The translations under genes were made by a program, and so were the position numbers. Source: Halocatena halophila (GTDB taxonomy: Archaea; Halobacteriota; Halobacteria; Halobacteriales; Haloarculaceae). From it: DNA of 64,000 nucleotides. The notes beneath the pieces are model-generated. The model had not been told where the DNA came from. It did no database searches and saw only the letters and a program-made list of their open reading frames with translations. Position 1 is the first letter of the stretch, and each line of letters begins with the position of its first letter. Shown piece after piece: positions 39,818-47,444 of the stretch. The stretch covers positions 1,922,001 to 1,986,000 of the forward strand of contig CP071306.1 of assembly GCA_027563145.1 (NCBI GenBank). The letters are read 5' to 3'.

Positions 39818-40783
39818 ATGCCAGACCAAAGCAATCGCGTAGAAAAATTACGTGAATCCGACGAGAAGTACCCATATCACTCGAAGAGTCGAGTGCTTAA
39901 ATATGTGAAATGTCCTCGGCAGTTCGAGTATAGCTACCTCAAGGGCTATAAAGAGCCTGAGACGTATCCAATGCGACGTGGGACAGCTATTCATGAAACT
40001 ATCGAGGACTATTATCACAACGTGAGCCATTACGTCAGTACGTACGTAATCCCACCAACCGTTGGGCAATTGCAACAATTCTTGCCGGATTATAAGCGGT
40101 GGCAACCGTACGTCGAGCCGTTCATCAGCAACTTCTTGCGGTTTGAAGCCCGGCGACTTGAAGAGGCATCGAGCATCGAGACATGGCTGCCGGTGGAGGT
40201 TGAGGCTGAAGGGTGGGTTGAGGACCCGCTTGATCAAGGCAATGATCCAATCCCAGCTATGGGCTACGTCGATGTGATCTACCATGCTGATTCGATTCCA
40301 GGGTTGCTCGACACTGGAAAAGTGATTGTCGATCATAAGACTGGAAAAACGCCTGATGAGCAGTATCGAGACGACGGCATCTATCTCCAGGGCGAATTCT
40401 ATACAATGCTCTTTGGAGATGAATATAATATAACTGCTGTCGCTGGCTACTATCCGAAAAACGACGATCTGATTGTTTCTACTCCGTCCCGTTCTCGTCG
40501 TTCCGATCTGCTGCAAACGATGGGTGACATTGAGACTGCGATTGAGGAAGATCATGTATATCTTGAAACAGATGAACAACCGTTGTGTAAATGGGGCGAA
40601 GCTGACGATGAAGAGTGTTCTTACTACCGGATTTGTTCCAGCTCGTGGGGTGAACCATTACGGCACGGTGATACAGTGCGGAAAATGGTTGCTAATGGCT
40701 GTAGCCACGGTGAAATAGCAGCTCATCTTAACTGTAGTTACGATTCGGTTAATTACGCCAAATATAAACTCGGACTAAGTTAA
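39818..40783 (+). CDS. Cas4/RecB-like PD-(D/E)XK nuclease
   Basis: 321 residues. Nuclease core: SKSRVLKYVKCPRQFEYSYL (motif I with first Cys), MRRGTAIHETIEDYY (catalytic-site His), MGYVDVIYHAD and VIVDHKTGK (PD-ExK), YLQGEFYTML, then Cys in CKWGEADDEECSYYRICSS that with the first Cys could hold an iron-sulphur cluster as in Cas4. The last ~45 residues form a helix-turn-helix (ANGCSHGEIAAHLNCSYDSV). Likely a 5'-3' or recombination exonuclease in viral replication. No CRISPR locus is present. Confidence 0.8.
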   Translation: MPDQSNRVEKLRESDEKYPYHSKSRVLKYVKCPRQFEYSYLKGYKEPETYPMRRGTAIHETIEDYYHNVSHYVSTYVIPPTVGQLQQFLPDYKRWQPYVEPFISNFLRFEARRLEEASSIETWLPVEVEAEGWVEDPLDQGNDPIPAMGYVDVIYHADSIPGLLDTGKVIVDHKTGKTPDEQYRDDGIYLQGEFYTMLFGDEYNITAVAGYYPKNDDLIVSTPSRSRRSDLLQTMGDIETAIEEDHVYLETDEQPLCKWGEADDEECSYYRICSSSWGEPLRHGDTVRKMVANGCSHGEIAAHLNCSYDSVNYAKYKLGLS

Positions 40784-40784
40784 A

Positions 40785-41003
40785 ATGTTAGACGAAAAGT
40801 ACATCGCTTATAAGATGGATGTATCGTTCATAGGCACACTATTGACTATTGAGATAATATTGTGGGTTATCCTTGCGTTAATTGGATTTGAAGTTATTGC
40901 ACCATGGATTGGCGTTATTGTTTTTATTGCGATTAGCCTGTTTAAATCGGTAATTGCCAATCTTAACCGAAGAAAGTTTCCGATTGATAGATTTAACTAC
41001 TGA
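40785..41003 (+). CDS. small two-span membrane protein
   Basis: 72 residues. Two hydrophobic helices (FIGTLLTIEIILWVILALIG and PWIGVIVFIAISLF) and a basic C-terminus (ANLNRRKFPIDRF). Starts one base after the nuclease stop; its own stop lies inside tRNA-like structure 4. Confidence 0.55.
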   Translation: MLDEKYIAYKMDVSFIGTLLTIEIILWVILALIGFEVIAPWIGVIVFIAISLFKSVIANLNRRKFPIDRFNY

Positions 41004-41053
41004 TTCTGGTGAATAGCCTAATCAGCTATTAGGTTCGATTCCTATTTCAGTAC
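40998..41053 (+). ncRNA. mini tRNA-like structure 4
   Basis: TACTGAT (40998-41004) pairs with TTCAGTA (41046-41052) at six of seven positions. TCTGGTGAA is the D-loop-like part. ATAGC/GCTAT closes a 7-base loop (CTAATCA) in the anticodon-arm place, and the T-arm is TAGG-TTCGATT-CCTA. No D-stem. It ends 6 bases before the GTG of the next gene, so 3' processing would give an almost leaderless mRNA. Confidence 0.55.
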
Positions 41054-41058
41054 ATTAG

Positions 41059-41493
41059 GTGACGTTGGTAAAATCAGCTGCACAAGAGTTGTATCGCCGC
41101 ACAAACGGGGAATTTGAAATTGTGCAAGGAATCAATGATCCAAACGGAACGATCGGCGCTGAACTGGATCGAGATGGCCGTGGCTACGTTCTCGTTGCAA
41201 AAGAGTATTCGTACAAGGGGTTGGCATCATTTATGACGGTAATCGTTGAGTGGGCCGTAAACAACGACTGCCAATTAATCTTCTACGAAGATCGTAATGA
41301 GACATTCACAGTTTTTGACGAACGATTGGTGCAGCAAGAAGGGGATGATTCCCACGGATCGAGTAAGAAAGAGATGGCTGAGTGGACTGAGATACCGTGT
41401 TCACGAGGTTGTTCACTTGAGTCGTATATAGCTGGTCGAGCCTCTCCAGATACGCTTAGTGGAGAAAATGAGACGTTGACTGTATACAAATGA
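41059..41493 (+). CDS. unknown protein
   Basis: 144 residues with a GTG start at 41059. The N-terminal ~90 residues show a compact alpha/beta pattern (SAAQELYRRTNGEFEIVQGI; MTVIVEWAVNNDCQLIFYED) somewhat like a restriction-endonuclease fold, but the catalytic residues are not clear. The C-terminus is polar. Start choice is supported by the adjacent tRNA-like end. Confidence 0.5.
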   Translation: MTLVKSAAQELYRRTNGEFEIVQGINDPNGTIGAELDRDGRGYVLVAKEYSYKGLASFMTVIVEWAVNNDCQLIFYEDRNETFTVFDERLVQQEGDDSHGSSKKEMAEWTEIPCSRGCSLESYIAGRASPDTLSGENETLTVYK

Positions 41494-41756
41494 ATGATGA
41501 AGAACGAGCTGACGTAGAACGGGCATTGGAGAGACTGTCTGATCGAAATCCTGCACAATTCTTTCTAAAACGTGCGCTTGGAAAGGAGACTGAGTATGAA
41601 GAAATCAACGGTCATCTATTCAGTGATGATAGTAAGTGGTGTAAACATGGTAGTTGTGAATTGATGAGAAAACGAAAGAACATTGCTGATAAAGTAGACT
41701 GTCCGGCACCAATGGAAGGCATAGAATTGCACATCGATAATAAATATATTCATTAA
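41490..41756 (+). CDS. small protein, unknown
   Basis: 88 residues, charged, helical start (NDEERADVERALERLSDRNP) then a Cys/His part (SKWCKHGSCELMRKRK; VDCPAPM). Possibly zinc-binding. Ends 5 bases before the rtcB start, so it is probably co-transcribed with rtcB. Confidence 0.5.
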   Translation: MNDEERADVERALERLSDRNPAQFFLKRALGKETEYEEINGHLFSDDSKWCKHGSCELMRKRKNIADKVDCPAPMEGIELHIDNKYIH

Positions 41757-41761
41757 TAATA

Positions 41762-43038
41762 ATGAAACTTAACGGAAAATATACCGACGCGACAGTAATA
41801 GCGGAAGAAGTAGATAACTATTGTCTTGAGCAAATACAGGAGCTAATCAACCACGAGGCGTTTACAGAGCCAGTAAAAATTATGCCCGACGCTCACGCTG
41901 GAGCTGGCGCTGTGATCGGGTTCACAATGCCGGTTGGGGATAAGATCATTCCGAACACGATTGGCGTCGATATCGGGTGTGGTGTTGACGCTATTAACAT
42001 CGGTTCTGAGATCCCCAATGATCTGCGCGAGCTCGATGAGACGATTCGTGACGTTGTTCCATTCGGTTTAATGTTCACGACGATACAGACGTTGATATTG
42101 AGAGTATTGCGCCATGGGTGTCTTTAAATCAAAGAATCTACTTGATGGATATAGATATTGAACTCAGTCCAGAGTATTATAACAATCTCTTAGACAGGGT
42201 TGGATACGACGAGAAGCGGGCCAATCAGTCGCTCGGCACACTCGGCGGTGGTAATCATTTTATTGAGGTTGCTCAATCTGAGACCACCGGTGACTATTGG
42301 CTTGTTGTTCACTCCGGTTCCCGTGGGCTTGGCCTTTCTATTGCTCAGTATTGGCAGAATAGAGCAACTGATATAATGGACGAGAAAGCGGCTGTTGAGA
42401 TTGATTACGAAGCGATTCGTGAAAACTTCGACGGCGAAGATATCAAGCATGAGATTAACCGCCGAAAAGTAGAAGGGCCTGATCAAGACCGGAATACCGA
42501 CCTTGATTATCTTGAAGGAGAAGAGATGGATGGATACCTCGCTGATATGGTGTTCGCCCAATGGTATGCTATGAAAAATCGAAAAATGATACTTGATTCT
42601 ATTTCCACAGAACTTGATACATTTGAGGAGGGTGTTATTGGAAAATCTATCATCTCTTCGACTCACAATTATATCGACTTTGATGATATGGTTATCCGAA
42701 AGGGTGCAATCCAGGCGCATGAAAACCAGAAGGCGGTCATTCCATTCAACATGCGCGACGGAACCCTTCTCGTTGAAGGTAAGGGTAATCCCGACTGGAA
42801 TAACTCGGCTCCACACGGCGCTGGTCGGATCATGAGTCGAACACGAGCCTTTAACGAGTTGTCTGCTGGTGAATTTGCACGGGAAATGGATGGTATCTTC
42901 TCTACATCTGTGGGAAAAGAAACGCTCGATGAATCTCCGATGGCATACAAATCAACTGAGGTTATCGAAGAAGCGATTGAACCAACTGCTACTATCGTAG
43001 ACCGCTTGAAGCCTGTACTCAATTGCAAAGCTGAATAA
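41762..43038 (+). CDS. rtcB: RtcB RNA ligase (interrupted by a frameshift)
   Basis: Two overlapping frames together give a full ~425-residue RtcB. Frame 1 (41762-42127) has MPDAHAGAGAVIGFTMPVGD and the metal site GVDIGCGV. Just after VVPFG (near 42067) the reading must move by -1 to give FNVHDDT..., after which frame 2 (to 43038) supplies GTLGGGNHF, VVHSGSRGLG, STHNYI and the guanylylation site PHGAGRIMSR. All metal-binding and catalytic residues are present. RtcB joins RNA 2',3'-cyclic-phosphate or 3'-phosphate ends to 5'-OH ends with GTP and Mn. The frameshift lies at GGTTTAATG, one base short of the expected codon. Confidence 0.85.
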
Positions 43039-43217
43039 TGAAACTACCTGATGATTGGGTTGAAGAAGAAAGATATGGTTATAGCCCATCGAGATATGAT
43101 CCTGATGATGGAAATTATGAATGTAATACTTGTGAGACTAATTTAAGAACATATGGAGATGGACACACTGCCTCGAAGCGTTGCCCTCAGTGTGATGTAA
43201 CAGTCTGGTTGTACTGA
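43038..43217 (+). CDS. zinc-ribbon microprotein
   Basis: 59 residues. Acidic/aromatic start (MKLPDDWVEEERYGYSPSRY), then ECNTCETNLRTYG and RCPQCDVTVWLY, a CxxC-x17-CxxC zinc ribbon. Overlaps the rtcB stop by one base (TAATG). Confidence 0.6.
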   Translation: MKLPDDWVEEERYGYSPSRYDPDDGNYECNTCETNLRTYGDGHTASKRCPQCDVTVWLY

Positions 43218-43218
43218 C

Positions 43219-43236
43219 GTTCTTGTTGTTTCTATC
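43219..43236 (+). promoter_or_regulatory. recurrent pyrimidine motif before tRNA-like 5
   Basis: GTTCTTGTTGTTTCTATC right after the stop at 43217. The next element is a tRNA-like structure, then the DNA polymerase gene. Confidence 0.4.
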
Positions 43237-43250
43237 GTTCAATATCTCCT

Positions 43251-43299
43251 GCTACTACTCTTGGTAGGTACAGCACGGTTCGATTCCGTGGTAGTGGCC
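43251..43299 (+). ncRNA. mini tRNA-like structure 5
   Basis: GCTACTAC (43251-43258) pairs with GTAGTGGC (43291-43298), eight pairs with one U-G. The linker is TCTTGGTAGGTACAG, and the T-arm CACGG-TTCGATT-CCGTG (43274-43290) has five perfect pairs. No anticodon or D-stem. Lies 48 bases upstream of the DNA polymerase start. Confidence 0.65.
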
Positions 43300-43346
43300 T
43301 CTCTTTTTGTGGTGATGTACAGTTGGAAAGATAACTAAAACAAACT

Positions 43347-45887
43347 ATGAGTACAGAAGAGTTTCTTGTTACAAAAGTTGAAGCATCGTGTGAAGATGGC
43401 ACAGACATTCACTTATTCGGTCGAGATAACGATAATGAAAGAAAGGAAGTTGTGGTAGAAGATTACTCCCCGTTCTTCTTTGTCCCAAAATCGGAGATTG
43501 GTGATGTTCATTCGTTGATTGGGTCGAACGGTATTATATCGATCGAGGAGTCTGATCGGGATGGGTTCTGCACCGATTGCGAGCTCATGAAGGTCACAGT
43601 TGAGGAGCCCAGGAACATTCGTAGTGCAAAAAAATTATTCCACCAAACGTTCGGCGCTGATGTTTCGGTCGAGAATCGGTTTCGGATTGAGACAGGCCTG
43701 AAGGACGCGATTGCTGTTGACGGGAAGCTTCTTGATTCCGGTTTCACATCGAAATCGTCGCCTGACAATATCAACCCCGTCGAGGGGGATTTTCCCGACG
43801 TTACCCCAAGGGTTTGTACACTCGATATCGAGGTAGACGACCGTGGTGAGTTCCCCGAGGCTGGTGAACGTAGGATTACATCGATTGTTGCCCACGACAG
43901 TTTCGAGGATGAAATTGTGGGCTTCATCGATCTTGATGGTCGGGAAGTGAATGAAGCCTTTCCTGAGGGGAAACCAGAAGAGGTTGACAAGCTTCATTTC
44001 GAGCCTGACGAACGCCGGATGTTGATACGGTTTGCCTGCTGGGTGAGTGAACACAATCCAGATATCCTGACGGGTTGGAACATGGATGATTTCGACGCTC
44101 CATACATCATTACTCGAATGGAGAAGATCGGCGTTAATCCTGATCGCCTATCGCCACTGGCAGATGCTGGATTGAACTATAAAGGCAATGCCGAGGTAGC
44201 TGGTCGGTCGGTCTATGATATTCTTGAGGCGTATAAGAAAAACTCGTGGGGTAACCTTCGGTCGTACTCGCTCAACTACGTCGCCAACGAGGAACTCGGT
44301 GAGTCGAAGATTGAACATGACCGTGGATTCTACGAACTGTGGCAAGAAGATCCAACGAAGTTCATTAACTACAACGCCCGAGATACTGATTTAACTGTTA
44401 GGATTAACGAGAAGGGGGACGTGATCGGATTCCGTGATACACTCCGAAAACAAGTTGGGATTAATTTCGAAGATACGCTCAACAGCTCCGACTTCATCGA
44501 GATGATGGTACGCCGTAAGCTAAAAGAGAGAGGTGAGGTTGCTCCAACTGCTGATCCAGAAGATGCCGAAGGGTATGAGGGAGCGTATGTATTTGAGCCA
44601 TATAATGGAGTCGCTGAGAATGTAGTTTGTATAGATATTGATTCTCTATATCCGTGGACGATGTATATGCTTAATGCCAGCCCGGAAATGAAAACTTCCC
44701 TTAACGATGCTGAAGAGCATATGTACGACGAGAATGGGAATGCAAAGCCCGGATATGCTTCTTTTGCACCCAATGGAGTCTCTTTCTCGTTGGAAAAAGT
44801 TGGTTTATTTAAATCGATTGTTGAAGAAGCTATTAATCTCAAGCGAGAATTTGATGAGTTGAAGTCTGAAGCTGCTGCTAATGGAAACGATGAATTGTAC
44901 AAAAAATATGATATTCAATATATGGCGGCAAAGGTAATTGTTAATTCTATTTATGGAGTTATCGGTTGGGATAGATTTGTTTTGTATGACCGTGAAACAG
45001 CTGAGGCAATTACATTAGCTGGTCAGAAAGTAATTAAAGCAACTGCTGAGTTTGTTGAAAACGAGACTGAAGGAACTGTGGTATACGGAGATACTGATTC
45101 CAACTATATTAAATTTCCTTCAGAATGGGATCAACAACAGTGTGTTGAGTATGCACATAAGATCTGTGATCGACTGGAAACAGAGGTGTATCCTGACGTT
45201 GCCGAAGGCATGGGGATACCAGCTGAGGAATGTCGGTGGACGCTCGGCCCAGAGATGTACACGCCTCGCTTTTTCCAGTATGGCAAGAAGAAGAAGTACG
45301 CTTATCGAGCAACCTGGAAAGAGGGAATGGATATGGATGACGTAGTTGCGGATCCAAAGACGACGATAAAGGGATCGGCAGCGAAACGATCCGATGCTTC
45401 TCGTCTTACCCGAGATACTGAAAAGGGTTGCATCAAAGCTATTCTCGACGGAGAACCCGGACGATGTAACGAGATCGTTCACGAAGCGGCGCTGAAACTC
45501 GATCCAGACGACCCAGATTGGGAGACGATTGGTATTCCAAGCGGTATTGGAAAGGCACTCGATAATTACGAAACTGATATGCCCCGCGTTCGTGGTGCTC
45601 GTTATTCTAACGAATTGCTGGGTACGAATTACGGGAACGGGGATAAGCCAATGCGATGCTATATACAGCCGTTCTACAGCGAAGCTGTGGATGAAGAGAT
45701 TGATGTAATCGGATATGAAGATGGGAGTGATCTACAACCGATCCTCGACGATATTACGATTGATGCTGGAAAAATGACCCAGACTTTGATCGTGAACCCA
45801 TTGGAAAATATCCTTGACTCTGTTGGTGTTGATATCAATGCAGCACTGAAAGGACAGCATCAAAATTCTCTGGAGGCGTATTTCTAA
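43347..45887 (+). CDS. polB: family B DNA polymerase
   Basis: 846 residues. Exonuclease: CTLDIEVD (near 157), ILTGWNMDDFDAPYI and YNARDTDL. Polymerase: CIDIDSLYPW (motif A, ~429-438), KVIVNSIYGVIG (motif B) and YGDTDSN (motif C, ~580-586). The C-terminal thumb ends with no clear PIP box, but LEAYF closes the protein. Proofreading and polymerase sites are both intact. It is a protein of normal size without inteins and is presumably the replicative enzyme, working with the PriS-like primase. Start ATG follows tRNA-like structure 5. Confidence 0.92.
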   Translation: MSTEEFLVTKVEASCEDGTDIHLFGRDNDNERKEVVVEDYSPFFFVPKSEIGDVHSLIGSNGIISIEESDRDGFCTDCELMKVTVEEPRNIRSAKKLFHQTFGADVSVENRFRIETGLKDAIAVDGKLLDSGFTSKSSPDNINPVEGDFPDVTPRVCTLDIEVDDRGEFPEAGERRITSIVAHDSFEDEIVGFIDLDGREVNEAFPEGKPEEVDKLHFEPDERRMLIRFACWVSEHNPDILTGWNMDDFDAPYIITRMEKIGVNPDRLSPLADAGLNYKGNAEVAGRSVYDILEAYKKNSWGNLRSYSLNYVANEELGESKIEHDRGFYELWQEDPTKFINYNARDTDLTVRINEKGDVIGFRDTLRKQVGINFEDTLNSSDFIEMMVRRKLKERGEVAPTADPEDAEGYEGAYVFEPYNGVAENVVCIDIDSLYPWTMYMLNASPEMKTSLNDAEEHMYDENGNAKPGYASFAPNGVSFSLEKVGLFKSIVEEAINLKREFDELKSEAAANGNDELYKKYDIQYMAAKVIVNSIYGVIGWDRFVLYDRETAEAITLAGQKVIKATAEFVENETEGTVVYGDTDSNYIKFPSEWDQQQCVEYAHKICDRLETEVYPDVAEGMGIPAEECRWTLGPEMYTPRFFQYGKKKKYAYRATWKEGMDMDDVVADPKTTIKGSAAKRSDASRLTRDTEKGCIKAILDGEPGRCNEIVHEAALKLDPDDPDWETIGIPSGIGKALDNYETDMPRVRGARYSNELLGTNYGNGDKPMRCYIQPFYSEAVDEEIDVIGYEDGSDLQPILDDITIDAGKMTQTLIVNPLENILDSVGVDINAALKGQHQNSLEAYF

Positions 45888-46681
45888 TGATGAAATACAA
45901 TAACGATAAACTCAAGAAAATGATTAAGAAACGAATAGACGAACAAGCCAGTGACTTACCGATATACTACGCTGTGTCTGGGAGTCACTTGTACGGGTTC
46001 CCGTCGTCCCCGGAAGTCGGTGGGGATATCGATGTTCGTGGGTTTCATATGACTCCCCCATCTCGATATTTAAAGCTTGATCAGCCACAAGTTCGGTATC
46101 AAATTAATCAAAGGGGAGTCTCTGATGGATTTGAAGAGTGGTGCGATGCTGAACTTGTAAGTTATGAATTGCGCAAATTCACACAACACGTCTACAACTC
46201 GAACTTTAATGTCATTGAGTGGCTAACCGCCGATCCAATATACGGGTTTAACTCGGAAATCTCCGGGCTGTGGGATATCATTAATAGGTATCTACCGATG
46301 GATATGGCATCTGGATATATCGGTCTGGCACGGTCGAATCATCAATCCAATTACGATGATCAACCGACCGCGAAACATTGTCTGTACGCTCTTAGAGGAC
46401 TATTAGCGGCGCTGTATGTAACAAGATCTGGGGCTGTTGAGCCAGACATTACCAAATTAACGACTTGGTATGGCGATTATGACAGTCTTGTATCTAATTT
46501 GATCGAAGCAAAACAGACAGGAGAGAACGCTACATTAGACAGCGATCTCCACAATTGGTACATCATGACGTATCGCAATCTTATCGAAGAGGCTGAAGAC
46601 GCCAAAATTAAATTCCAAAACAACGCGCGCAACGAGCTGAAGAACGATCTTAACGGCTGGATGATGAAATATCGACAATGA
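45887..46681 (+). CDS. RlaP-like nucleotidyltransferase
   Basis: 264 residues. IYYAVSGSHLYGFPSSPEVG followed by GDIDVRGFHM is the GS...DxD core of the DNA polymerase beta superfamily, in the form seen in the PF10127/RlaP family. WCDAELVSYELRKFTQHVYN and NVIEWL are the family's next conserved blocks. RlaP proteins are repeatedly linked to RNA ligases and RNA repair. Here the gene is two genes away from rtcB, behind polB, which it overlaps by one base. Probable role: adding or trimming nucleotides at RNA ends. Confidence 0.75.
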   Translation: MMKYNNDKLKKMIKKRIDEQASDLPIYYAVSGSHLYGFPSSPEVGGDIDVRGFHMTPPSRYLKLDQPQVRYQINQRGVSDGFEEWCDAELVSYELRKFTQHVYNSNFNVIEWLTADPIYGFNSEISGLWDIINRYLPMDMASGYIGLARSNHQSNYDDQPTAKHCLYALRGLLAALYVTRSGAVEPDITKLTTWYGDYDSLVSNLIEAKQTGENATLDSDLHNWYIMTYRNLIEEAEDAKIKFQNNARNELKNDLNGWMMKYRQ

Positions 46682-46926
46682 CTACTAAAAAATACAAAAT
46701 TACCGTTACGGTAGCTAATGGTGAAGAATTACACGAAGGACAGGCTCTTGCGACAGTTAATAATATTCCGGGCGTTGGTTGTGCTGTCGTAAAACCGTGC
46801 TGTCCGGTTTGTGGTGATACATTTGAAGACGCCACTTCTGTTAATAGACGTAAATATGAAGTTGATGTTGAAGACTACGATAATATCTGTTTCCATGAAG
46901 ATAGCTTAGAAGTCTACCTTCACTAA
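46678..46926 (+). CDS. zinc-site microprotein
   Basis: 82 residues. Beta-rich (KKYKITVTVANGEELHEGQA), with KPCCPVCGDTF giving one CxxC pair and a late Cys/His (ICFHEDS) for a second half-site. ATGA overlap with the preceding stop. Function unknown. Confidence 0.55.
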   Translation: MTTKKYKITVTVANGEELHEGQALATVNNIPGVGCAVVKPCCPVCGDTFEDATSVNRRKYEVDVEDYDNICFHEDSLEVYLH

Positions 46927-46949
46927 TAAATTGATATTGGATTTTCAAA

Positions 46950-47246
46950 ATGAAAAACAAACAAGTTGGAAATTGGATACAAGTTGAAACGCCCCCAGCA
47001 ACACTGTATTGCCATAAAGATGGATTAAATACGATAGTTCAAACTTCCAAATATATTGGTGGGAGATATCTTCATAAAGTTTGGGTCGTGTTTCGGGATG
47101 TTACTATTCCTGTTTTCTCCAGCGCTAATCCAAAAGGGGGGCATTGGGCTACAAGAGTGGCTAAAGAATTTACTGATTGTTTGGGGAAAGAAGTTCCCCC
47201 GGCCCCGACGTTACTTGATCCGTTCTTAGAGCCTTTTGTACAATGA
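46950..47246 (+). CDS. small protein, unknown
   Basis: 98 residues, basic for this virus, beta-rich first half (NWIQVETPPATLYCHKDGLN; YLHKVWVVFRDVTIPVF) and a helix (HWATRVAKEFTDCLG). No family recognised. Overlaps the next gene by 4 bases. Confidence 0.5.
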   Translation: MKNKQVGNWIQVETPPATLYCHKDGLNTIVQTSKYIGGRYLHKVWVVFRDVTIPVFSSANPKGGHWATRVAKEFTDCLGKEVPPAPTLLDPFLEPFVQ

Positions 47247-47410
47247 CATGGAAGTGTGGTGGTTGTAATGCTGTAGTTTCAGACTCCTTCTTGTGGTGCA
47301 CTTCTTGTGATCATTGCAAACGTACTTGTGATGATTGTGGCACTGCCCTTCAGTGGCAGAATGAGCGTATCTATTGTCCTAATTGTAGTGCGACGTTTTG
47401 GCCGAACTAA
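47243..47410 (+). CDS. double zinc-ribbon microprotein
   Basis: 55 residues with nine Cys: MTWKCGGCNAVV, WCTSCDHCKRTCDDCG and YCPNCSATFW. Two zinc ribbons are expected, the densest Cys pattern among the viral microproteins. It directly precedes the DpdA-like gene, separated by a pyrimidine motif. Confidence 0.6.
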   Translation: MTWKCGGCNAVVSDSFLWCTSCDHCKRTCDDCGTALQWQNERIYCPNCSATFWPN

Positions 47411-47412
47411 CT

Positions 47413-47432
47413 CTCCCCCTTCTCGTTAGTTC
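47413..47432 (+). promoter_or_regulatory. recurrent pyrimidine motif before the dpdA-like gene
   Basis: TCCCCCTTCTCGTTAGTTCC, 2 bases after the stop at 47410 and 12 bases before ATG 47445. No hairpin follows, unlike the E-type leaders. Confidence 0.55.
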
Positions 47433-47444
47433 CAGGTAATAATT

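Noticed and set aside
39818..40783. Cas4-like nuclease as a sign of a CRISPR-Cas locus
   Set aside because: No repeat-spacer array or other cas gene is present in the window; the gene lies in a viral replication operon.
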